Shown: one piece after another, positions 54,292 through 62,770 of the stretch
Layout: every line of letters starts with the position of its first letter
Numbering within the stretch: position 1 is the stretch's first letter
DNA from: Saccharomycopsis fibuligera x Saccharomycopsis cf. fibuligera
Lineage: Eukaryota > Ascomycota > Saccharomycetes > Ascoideales > Saccharomycopsidaceae
Length of the DNA: 64,000 bases
Assembly: GCA_001936135.1 (NCBI GenBank)
Contig: CP012810.1
Span: forward strand, 3,100,001-3,164,000
Direction of reading: 5' to 3'
Notes under the pieces: model-generated
Seen by the model: the letters and a program-made list of their open reading frames with translations, nothing else
What the model was told of the DNA's origin: nothing
Databases searched by the model: none
Translations under genes and position numbers: made by a program

Positions 54292-57075
54292 TTAGATAGA
54301 CGTGCCGACATATCTAATTGATCTTCTAGAACCCTCACCAGTAATAACCACTCTATTTTCTTGTTGCAAGATGTTTAAAACATCAGTCAACTCGATATTC
54401 TCAACCCTGACTTGCGACTGGTCATTAATTCTTCTGATCAACTCATTATAAGTGATATGGTTATCATTGGTAGACTGTATAATACCGACCACTTCATGAG
54501 TAAGGTCCTCTTTCAAAATCCTTTGGGCAGCAGATTGTCCAGTCTGCACAAGGTCCATATCAATTTTACCAGTAACTGGATCAGTAGCATAGTCTTTTAT
54601 AGCACTCTTAATCAATCTAACTGCTTCCTGAACATCACCAAGCTCAACTTTACCACTCAATCTCATTCTGGCATGGGCCTCACTAAGACGAATCATACTT
54701 TCTAATTGTCTAGTAGTGGCAGTGATACGACGCTCAGAGCTTCTGACATCTTCACCAAGTTTTCTCATGTCAACGTAAGCCTTCACAAGCTCATCTTTAG
54801 CCTCAGGAGTGATTTGTGGTTTAATGTGTTGTTTAGCGTAACCAATGTAAAGGGTCAAAAATTCCACCGGCAATACTTCTTGAGTAGCAGCATTGTCTGG
54901 ACGATCTTCCAAGTACATACTGGCAAGATGACTAGCAAGTTGTCTATCAGTGGATGCATCAACTTTGTCCAACACCAAGTAAACCAAATCGAATCTGGAA
55001 AGCAATGGTGGAGGCAAATCAATGTTGGAAGTGACAGGTAAGTCAGGATTATATCTTGAACCAATAGGGTTAGCACTAGCCAAGATCGAAGTTCTAGCGT
55101 TCAAGGTAGTAATGATTCCAGCTTTAGCAATAGAAATAGTTTGTTGTTCCATGACTTCATGCAACACAGATCTAGTAGAATCACTCATTTTGTCAAATTC
55201 ATCAATACAACAAACACCCCCATCAGATAGGACTAAAGCACCGGATTCTAAAACAAGCTGTCTACTGTCAACATCTCTAGTCACGTAGGCGGTCAAACCA
55301 ACTGCCGAAGAACCTTTACCAGATGTGTAAATACCTCTTGGAGCAATTTTGTGCACGTATTGCAAGATTTGAGATTTGGAAGTAGATGGATCACCACAAA
55401 GTAGCACATTAATATCGCCTCTATATTTCCCACCTTTGGCAAATTGTTTATTAGTACCACCAAATAATTGCAATAATATACCTTTTTTGATATCATCAAG
55501 CTCGTAAACACTAGGAGCAATAGATCTTGCGAGAAGTTCATACAAATCAGGTCTTTTGGATGTCTCTTGAATCTGATCAATTTCTTGCTCAGTAATTTTG
55601 CGCACTTCTTCCACATTTTGCTGAATTTGCTCATTTACATCTTGTTCAATAGTATTATCAGCATCTTCTTCAGCACCGTGACCATCATTAATCAATGACA
55701 TATCAACACCCAATCTTTTCTTGTCGATTTTCTTAACATGGACAACATCCACATATGTCTTGAATAAACTTTTTAACGCTCTTTGCTTAGAGTTGACTCT
55801 AACGGGCACCGATCTAAAAATACCACAAACTTCAATTCTATCACCAGCTCTGCAAGAATCGACTAATTCGTCATATACACATAAAGAAACAGAGTGTGGG
55901 GTTTGACCATCAGGAACCAAGTCTGGAGTTTCTTGAAGTTTGATGACTTGCTTATCGGAGAATGATGACCGGTTGTGGACAATGGCCATGGAGTTGATCA
56001 TTTGACATCTTGGACATCTACTTGGCTCTTGAATAACACCTCTATCAATTTCCACCGACATTGTGTGGTCACAAATGTTACACTTAAAAAAAGCAACCTT
56101 CATATCAGGAATAATGGCAGTGGTTCTCAAAACTAAACCTTTCACCGAGATCAACTTGTCAATATCATTAGGGTTCAACTCTCTCATGCCTCTTTGGGTT
56201 TGAATATTGAATGGTCTAATTTTGTAAATGTTGGTTTCAATATCTTCCACATTGAAACTTTGGTTGTTTTCAGTAGCCAACGCAATCATGCAGTCCTTAA
56301 TGGTCTGATCCATGATTGGAATGACTTCTTGAGGATAGTTTTGCAACTGGTAGTATAATTTTTTGGTCTGGTTAAAACTAAGTAAGTTTTTGGCATCCAA
56401 GTTTAAGTTGGTAGAACCAACATTACGCATTTCATTGAGCAAATTGACATAGTACAATTCATGGTCCGTATCAGTAATTTCTTGCGGACCTTCCTCATTA
56501 TCCAATTCTTTTCTGTATTTGTATTTGAATAACATTATGAAATTTCTGAAATTGTTAGAACATTCCTGGATACTGACGTTGGTACCCCAAATTACTCTTA
56601 CTGGTTCGTTGTTTCCCGTTTCGGTCAAGTCAGAATTCAAATTGTTGGAAGACATGGTTTGTCTGGAGCCAATAGAGTTCTGGCTATCAGCGAAATATCT
56701 TCTTCTAGGCAAGCTAGAATCCGGGGAATTCAAGTCACCTCTTTGATAATTATTGCGGCGAAACCTTTCTCTAGCGGCATCTGAAGTCAAATCAGATCTG
56801 ATATCTGACTGAGATGGACGTGCATCTGAGTTGTAAACAGAAGAAGAATAATGCAATGGTGATGAGCCACCAGCAGTACTGCTATGAAGACGATTACTGC
56901 GGACACTGCGGCTGCTGTTAAGATTCTGTGAAAGGCCACCAGGAGTACCAGCATCTGATGGAGGATTTGAAGATGATGGGAAAAACAATGGTGAAGAGCC
57001 ACCGTTGTTGCTTTGTGACTGCGACTGTGACTGTGACTGTGACTGACTATTCTGATTATTATTATTACTAGACAT
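54292..57075 (-). CDS. MCM4: MCM4/Cdc54, subunit of the replicative helicase
   Basis: 927 residues; yeast Mcm4 is 933. The disordered N-terminus has an SQ repeat (SQSQSQSQSQSQS) and many Ser-Pro sites. The C4 zinc motif is CNIC...CPRC (about 334-360). The MCM AAA+ core has Walker A GDPSTSKSQ (about 562), Walker B CCIDEFDKM (about 622) and arginine finger SRFDLVY. It ends with the winged-helix domain. Mcm4 is part of the Mcm2-7 ring loaded at origins; its N-terminus is a DDK target, which fits the SQ/SP-rich tail. Two MluI boxes lie upstream. Start MSSNNNNQ at 57075. Confidence 0.97.
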   Translation of the reverse strand: MSSNNNNQNSQSQSQSQSQSQSNNGGSSPLFFPSSSNPPSDAGTPGGLSQNLNSSRSVRSNRLHSSTAGGSSPLHYSSSVYNSDARPSQSDIRSDLTSDAARERFRRNNYQRGDLNSPDSSLPRRRYFADSQNSIGSRQTMSSNNLNSDLTETGNNEPVRVIWGTNVSIQECSNNFRNFIMLFKYKYRKELDNEEGPQEITDTDHELYYVNLLNEMRNVGSTNLNLDAKNLLSFNQTKKLYYQLQNYPQEVIPIMDQTIKDCMIALATENNQSFNVEDIETNIYKIRPFNIQTQRGMRELNPNDIDKLISVKGLVLRTTAIIPDMKVAFFKCNICDHTMSVEIDRGVIQEPSRCPRCQMINSMAIVHNRSSFSDKQVIKLQETPDLVPDGQTPHSVSLCVYDELVDSCRAGDRIEVCGIFRSVPVRVNSKQRALKSLFKTYVDVVHVKKIDKKRLGVDMSLINDGHGAEEDADNTIEQDVNEQIQQNVEEVRKITEQEIDQIQETSKRPDLYELLARSIAPSVYELDDIKKGILLQLFGGTNKQFAKGGKYRGDINVLLCGDPSTSKSQILQYVHKIAPRGIYTSGKGSSAVGLTAYVTRDVDSRQLVLESGALVLSDGGVCCIDEFDKMSDSTRSVLHEVMEQQTISIAKAGIITTLNARTSILASANPIGSRYNPDLPVTSNIDLPPPLLSRFDLVYLVLDKVDASTDRQLASHLASMYLEDRPDNAATQEVLPVEFLTLYIGYAKQHIKPQITPEAKDELVKAYVDMRKLGEDVRSSERRITATTRQLESMIRLSEAHARMRLSGKVELGDVQEAVRLIKSAIKDYATDPVTGKIDMDLVQTGQSAAQRILKEDLTHEVVGIIQSTNDNHITYNELIRRINDQSQVRVENIELTDVLNILQQENRVVITGEGSRRSIRYVGTSI

Positions 57076-58265
57076 TGCAATGTTTGTTTTGTTTTTTTTT
57101 ATTTTTTTTTATAAAAAAATTGTATGTCTGTGATAATGATGGACTTTGGAAAAATATCAGGGGAGACACTATGTAGGATACAAAATGCAAGATAAAAGAA
57201 GGATGCTCTAAGAAATCAAAAAAAAAAAATTCAGGTTGGCGATTTGGACAACGCGTGTTCTGCAAGCGACGAAAAAATTTCGACGTGTCCGAATTAGGAA
57301 ACTGTGAGCTGAATAGAATTCAAAATAAATAAAAAAATAAGGGGTGACGCGACGCGTCTTTTTTGTAATATATTAGGTAAGTAACCTTCTTTTTACCCTG
57401 ACCTAAGTTAGAGAGGCGATTGATTTTGATTATGCGCCAGTATGCATCACACCTAAAGCAGCTTTTACGAGATGAAGGTTGCCATGACAACAAAATTCCG
57501 GATGTGCCGTGATCTCGAGAAAACATTCCGGACATTTTGTCAATTTTTTCGGTGGCGTTCGTAGTCGAGTTGTTTCCTCGGTACTGGAGTGCGCATATCA
57601 TAAAGACGTGTACCCAAGGGATTTTCTTGGGAGTGATTTTTGACTCCACTCAACATGCGGTAGTGCTCTGTGTAAACTGAATACAGGAGAGCTCGCTGTA
57701 ATTATCCATAATATGGTAGACTTAAGGTATGCAAGGGCAATATTGTTACTTTTCAAGAAACTGAAATCAAGAGACACAAGTGGGCTAAAATTCCAGTTTC
57801 TACCTGCCAAGGACTCATTGCATTACAGAATACAGCTTTGGTTTGTATGCCTTTTTATGCCTTGCAACTGAAAAGTCTAAGTCAATGATACCCTATATGT
57901 CCGGCAAGTTGTATTATCTATTAAATTGATCTGAAAGCTGCATTATAAAGACCAGAAATATGTTTTGTACCGCACCACAGCACGGACGAATGAAAATTTC
58001 TCGAGAGTAGATACCACGGGAGTGGGTCTACAATTTGAAAATTGTGGCATCAGTCACACGTCCTGAGACAATCGATCGCACATATCATCTATTACTAACG
58101 TATACCGAGGCAGGTGTGTGATGTGTATTTATATGAAATATTGATTCCTGTTACTCATTCTTCCATGCAACATAGTTTTCTGTTTTTTTTCTGATTTTTT
58201 CTTTTCCAGTTTGTTCAACCTTTGGTATCTCTTGGCTTCAAAGACTATTTCTCGCTAGACATATC
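57076..58265. promoter_or_regulatory. Divergent MCM4/DLD1 promoter region
   Basis: 1.19 kb between the two starts, with the two MCBs on the MCM4 side. The DLD1 side is pyrimidine-rich for the last 100 bp. A 109-codon minus-strand ORF at 57320-57649 has no conserved feature. Confidence 0.5.
57251..57357 (-). promoter_or_regulatory. Two MluI cell-cycle boxes (ACGCGT) in the MCM4 promoter
   Basis: ACGCGT at 57251-57256 and at 57352-57357 (inside GACGCGACGCGTC), about 180 and 280 bp upstream of the MCM4 ATG. MCBs are bound by the MBF-type factor (Swi6/Mbp1 family) for G1/S transcription, typical of replication genes. Confidence 0.75.
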
Positions 58266-60041
58266 ATGTTCGCCTTTGGAAGATCATCTACGCGAGCACT
58301 TCTCCGCGGTGGCTCCAGCCTCTGTTACAAGCAGCAGTCTACTGCTGTCGGTCAAGCTATTTCAAACCGTGGTTTTACCAACTTCTCTCGTCTTTCCAGT
58401 AATGCTACTTCTCCATCAGATAACTCTCCAAAATTGAACAACGGTGGTTCAAAAAGCAGCAGCAGCAGTGCCAACTTGTTGTTGATTTCTGTGTTTACTG
58501 TTCTTGGTTCCGTTGGTGGTTACTATTACTCACAATACCAAGCCGAATCAGTTCCTAAATTGTCTACTACTAAACTTGAGTCAGTACAGCCATTTAAGTA
58601 CGCTACTGGCGATGCTTTGAAAAAAGGTTTCCAAGAGATTGAAAAGCTTCTTGGCGAAGACAATTTCACCAGAACTCCAGCAGAATTAGATTATCACAGT
58701 GACAGTTACTTCAACGTTCACAAGCCCGGTCCTAATGAAAAACCTAAATTGATTGTTTACCCAGATTCCACTGAACAAGTTTCCGAGATTCTCAAGATCA
58801 GTTACAAGTACAAGATTCCTATCGTTCCATTTTCCGGAGGTACCTCATTGGAAGGTCAGTATATTTCCACCAGAGCTGGTATTGTGCTTGATTTCTCCAA
58901 AATGAGCAAGATTTTACAACTCAATAAGGAAGATTTGGACGTGGTTGTGCAGGCTGGTGTTGGCTGGCAAGACTTGGATGAATATTTAAAACCTTACAAT
59001 TTTATCTTCGGACCCGATCCTGGCCCGGGAGCTAAAATTGGTGGGATGGTCGCTACTTCGTGTTCAGGAACTCAAGCTTACAGATATGGTACAATGAAGG
59101 AAAATGTGTTAAATTTGACGGTTGTGTTAGCTGATGGCACAATTCTCAAAACTAAGCAAAGATCCAAGAAATCCGCTGCTGGTTACAATTTAACTGGATT
59201 GTTTATTGGTGCTGAAGGAACATTGGGTGTGATTACTGAAGCTACCTTGAAACTTAATCCAAGACCAGCGTATGAATCGATTGCAGTGGTGCCATTCAAC
59301 ACTATCAAGGATGCTACTTTAGCTGTGGAAAAATTACTTCAAGGCGGAGCTCATTTAAATGCTATTGAATTGTTGGATGCTAACTTGATGGGCTGTATTA
59401 ATGCTATTGGCCAAACTTCCAGACAATGGCTGAACAACCATACTTTATTTTTCAAGATAGGAGGCAATACCCCAAAGATTCTCAGTGAAAATATTGATCA
59501 AGTGAAAAAAGTTACTAAGGAATTCAGAGCTTTGAGTTTCGATTTTGCTAGAACTGAAGATGAAAAAGAGGAGCTTTGGGAAGCTAGAAAACAAGGCCTT
59601 TTGTCCACTATTGATTACGGTAAGCAAATTGTCTCACCCGATGCTAAAGTTTGGGTCACTGATGTAGCAGTGCCGGTGTCTAAACTTTCATCAATTATTG
59701 CTGACACTAGAAGCGAGCTTGATGCTGCTCCTGATGGAATTTATTCTACATTCATGGGCCATGTTGGTGATGGTAATTTCCATAGTGTGATTGTGTACAA
59801 ACCAGAAAGACGTGAATTTGTGGAAAAATTGACCACCAGTATGGTGCATCGTGCCATTGAGTTTGAAGGTACCTGTACTGGTGAACACGGGGTTGGTATG
59901 GGTAAGCGTCACTTTTTGGTAAAAGAGGTTGGTGAAAATTCAATTGATTTGATGAGAAAATTGAAACTTAGCTTGGACCCATATGGGTTGTTGAATGTGG
60001 ATAAAGTTTTCAAAGTTGATCCAACTGACACTGCAGAGTAA
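58266..60041 (+). CDS. DLD1: Mitochondrial D-lactate dehydrogenase (cytochrome) Dld1
   Basis: 591 residues; yeast Dld1 is 587. A basic presequence, MFAFGRSSTRALLRGGSSL, is followed by a membrane segment at about 75-92 (ANLLLISVFTVLGSVGGYYY). The FAD-binding type-4 domain has PFSGGTSLEGQYISTRAG and PDPGPGAKIGGMVATSCSGTQ. The FAD-oxidase C-terminal domain has FMGHVGDGNFH and GTCTGEHGVGMGKRHFL, with the conserved histidines. The enzyme oxidises D-lactate to pyruvate and passes electrons to cytochrome c at the inner membrane. One in-frame CTG (59430, in RQWxNN) lies where, from memory, the yeast protein has Thr, suggesting Ser decoding. Confidence 0.95.
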   Translation: MFAFGRSSTRALLRGGSSLCYKQQSTAVGQAISNRGFTNFSRLSSNATSPSDNSPKLNNGGSKSSSSSANLLLISVFTVLGSVGGYYYSQYQAESVPKLSTTKLESVQPFKYATGDALKKGFQEIEKLLGEDNFTRTPAELDYHSDSYFNVHKPGPNEKPKLIVYPDSTEQVSEILKISYKYKIPIVPFSGGTSLEGQYISTRAGIVLDFSKMSKILQLNKEDLDVVVQAGVGWQDLDEYLKPYNFIFGPDPGPGAKIGGMVATSCSGTQAYRYGTMKENVLNLTVVLADGTILKTKQRSKKSAAGYNLTGLFIGAEGTLGVITEATLKLNPRPAYESIAVVPFNTIKDATLAVEKLLQGGAHLNAIELLDANLMGCINAIGQTSRQWLNNHTLFFKIGGNTPKILSENIDQVKKVTKEFRALSFDFARTEDEKEELWEARKQGLLSTIDYGKQIVSPDAKVWVTDVAVPVSKLSSIIADTRSELDAAPDGIYSTFMGHVGDGNFHSVIVYKPERREFVEKLTTSMVHRAIEFEGTCTGEHGVGMGKRHFLVKEVGENSIDLMRKLKLSLDPYGLLNVDKVFKVDPTDTAE

Positions 60042-60238
60042 AACAATGTCAAAATAGGTCTCCATTATATATTCTACATAATTTTGTTTTATAGACATAG
60101 AGCTTTTTTTTCAACATTTAAGCAGAAAAAAGTTATTTTGCACGTAAGTTCTCTGCTATAGTGCTATAATCTTCCAGTGGAATTCTCGGTTGTGTTTATG
60201 TAACGTATCATCGTGAATTCTTCATGTCCGTGGCTCTT
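60042..60238. other. DLD1 3' flank
   Basis: 197 bp with a T8 run near 60103 and A/T-rich sequence, leading into the hairpin-rich island. Confidence 0.4.
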
Positions 60239-60416
60239 CCCGGGGGATCATCGTTCCCCGTCCCCGGTAACTCAAGACACATGCATGTGTTATGCAGTGG
60301 GCTGGTCCATACACTGCGATGGCACCTAAAGATGCAGCAAGAGCCTCAAATTAAGGATATACCCGTTCGTGGGTGTCAGGCAAAGCCTTAAGGCATCCCT
60401 TTAAAGGGGATAAGGC
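60239..60416. ncRNA. Candidate structured non-coding RNA (hairpin-rich GC island)
   Basis: Five inverted repeats follow one another in about 180 bp. They are nested CCGGGG/CCCCGG and GGGGA/TTCCCC (60239-60267), ACACATGCATGTGT (60277-60290), GCAGTG/CACTGC (60294-60317), ACCC/GGGT (60361-60374), and GCCTTA-ATCCC/GGGGAT-TAAGGC (60385-60416). The stretch is clearly richer in G and C than its flanks and has no ORF. This is what a folded RNA gene looks like, but no known class (SRP, RNase P/MRP, U snRNA, U3, telomerase template) could be matched by eye. The strand is undetermined: the minus strand has a T6 near 60127-60132 that could stop Pol III; the plus strand ends in A30 at 60433-60462. Confidence 0.4.
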
Positions 60417-60431
60417 AATATTAAACACACA

Positions 60432-60432
<1 letters not shown>

Positions 60433-60462
<30 letters not shown>
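60433..60462 (+). repeat. A30 homopolymer tract
   Basis: Thirty consecutive A after CACACAC, 16 bp downstream of the hairpin island. One of several tracts of 20-38 in the window. Confidence 0.9.
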
Positions 60463-60464
<2 letters not shown>

Positions 60465-62770
60465 GGGAGAAAGTGGTGGAAAAAGGAGCCAGAAGGAAAA
60501 GAAATGAAGCTCTGGGTGAAAGTGCTGTGTATTTGTGTATGCTAGCAGGACTTCCGGCTAACGTAGCACCGTGAAATAATTAAAAACAAGAAAACAGATC
60601 TTTCAGCCAAGTATCCATATTTGGGTAAAGTATACATAACTACTGCTTTGGCCTACCCAACTTCCTAGTCAAATCACCTGGGCTGAAGTATCCTTTCTTA
60701 GCAGGATATGTTTACAGTATCACAATTAAATACAAGTACGAATATGAATCGCGTCAAATAATTGTTGAGCGTAAGGGCCAACGCGCAGCTGCCCTCCTCC
60801 CATACTCTTGATAGAGGTATACCATAAAATGTTTAAGAACTTGGTACCGCCGATCTTTTATATTTGTAACACATAGCTTCAGCCATAATACTACGGAATA
60901 TACACATTTTGAGCAAGCCCATAAATCACAAAAAGTGCTCAAAATCAGCAAAGTACTCAAAGTACTCAAAATGCTCAAAGTGATACTATATCAATCATCT
61001 ATTGATCCCGCCGCGGTGTCGCAGATTGCCAAAACTAGTATGCCAGCATTGCCCAAAAGGTAACAGGCTACTGACAGAAAAGCATTGATAATCAACAGAA
61101 ATGTCGCACTACTGCTGCTTCCGACTAACAATACTCAAATTTTGACGGTTCAAAGTGGGTGGTAATGGCTAGTGCACTGCAGTACTGTAGTGTAGACAAA
61201 TCTTTGCCTACCTCCTCCTTCGTTTACGTAGATGTATGTGCTGCAAAAAAGGACTCACTTTAATCTTTGCTTCTCTTTGCTTTGCTTCACATTGCTTGCA
61301 AGTCGAAAGCCTGTCTATTTCACAATAAATTCTATTTCAGCCTCCTTTTTCGGTTAAAAAAACGTCGCTTATTTTAAAAAAGTTTGCCGAGCCAGTTGTC
61401 CAGTAGATGAAAAACAAAAACCCTTGAAACGTTGTTTACTTTGGTTCGATATTGGTATACAGGGCACCGTACACGACTTTGTTCTCTAATGATACGTTTA
61501 TGCTAATCCAAGCTCAATGAGTAGGATAAGATAGGATATACACTGTATCTCTGGGAGCAACAATCCCGAATACACGATTAGCACTAATACTACAGTGCTA
61601 TTTCGCGCTATAGTATACATACAGTGTGTAGTGTCGCCGCCCCAGAGGGAAAAACTGCATGCATATACCGACTGAAACACTAGTGGCAAAGCCGGAGGGA
61701 AACTGCACCTAAGTGTGGTAGTGATCCTTGGACACAAGAAACAAAAAGCCCAAAAACTCATGAATGAGTGCGAAGATTAGTACAAAAACAAAAAGAAAAA
61801 GAACTAAAAAGAATGCAGGTGCGCAAAATTCTTCGTGTAATAGTCGAGGAGGAGAATCAAGGTCAAATAAAATATTTAATTTAAAAAATGGAATGAGTGA
61901 CAGGACAGGAAAATTCCGCCTGTCCAGGGCTCGAATATTGTGTGACTGAAATGCAATTGTCATGTTACAGTTAGGTTATCTAGATGATATGTATCCTTCT
62001 CGCTAATAACTCATTTTTTTCCCTATTTTTTCAGATCCCCTTATCCATGAATCTACAGTTTGTAGCTGTTGTAGTATCACACATAACTGTCTGAACGCAC
62101 CAATTGATGTACATTTTTACTTGACAGCTTTTCGCTCTTGGGATCCCTGTTTGAGATTTGAACGTTAAGATTGCAAAGAAAAGATGAGCACTAGAATAAA
62201 TAAAAAAAAACCCGCTGAGTGTCTGCGCAGTACCGCTACATGACAGATATCAATCTCTTCGGTCGAAAGAAAACTTGGACAGTGCAAAACAAGTAGAGAG
62301 AGCAATGCGGCTCGTGCATACTATCTGATCGAAATGTGGACCTTTTGTGGGTTTGCTAATGTATTAAAAATACTGCATTTAATACTTAATTTGGCAGGCT
62401 ATTTGACAATTATGTACCTCTGTCCCTCACTCTAATGTAATGCCGCTGCATCTTTTCCTTTAGTTTTCGTAAAGAACGCCAGGGCCACGGAAAAAAAAAA
62501 AAAAAAAAAAAAGTAAGAAGCCAAAACAACCCCAAAAAAAAGTAAAAAAAGATGCCCCACTCATTTATCATACAACCATCAGATAAGCTTAAAAGCTAAA
62601 CATCTCGCTTAATCCATCTTCCACATTCTTTTAAGTTCATAAGTTCGTGATTTCCTTGCTTCGCCTATCCATTTCTTATACAATCTTTTTCATACCTTTG
62701 GCACATTATCACCTTCCTTTATCAGCAATATATCCCTATTGGCTTTTACACACAGAGTGCAAAACCGATA
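60463..62770. promoter_or_regulatory. 2.3 kb upstream region of the zinc-finger gene
   Basis: No convincing ORF. A22 lies at 62491-62512, and GCTCAAA-type direct repeats (ACTCAAA / GCTCAAA units) lie near 60908-60980. The last 200 bp before the ATG are pyrimidine-rich with CACA, like a leader. Long upstream regions are typical of regulator genes in this clade. Confidence 0.45.

Noticed and set aside
57320-57649. 109-codon minus-strand ORF in the MCM4/DLD1 promoter
   Set aside because: Overlaps the MluI box at 57352, no recognisable domain, composition of chance ORFs.
60239-60416. SRP RNA, RNase P/MRP RNA, U snRNA or telomerase RNA as the identity of the hairpin island
   Set aside because: The conserved signature words of these RNAs, as far as I can recall them, are absent on both strands, so only a generic structured-RNA candidate is reported.
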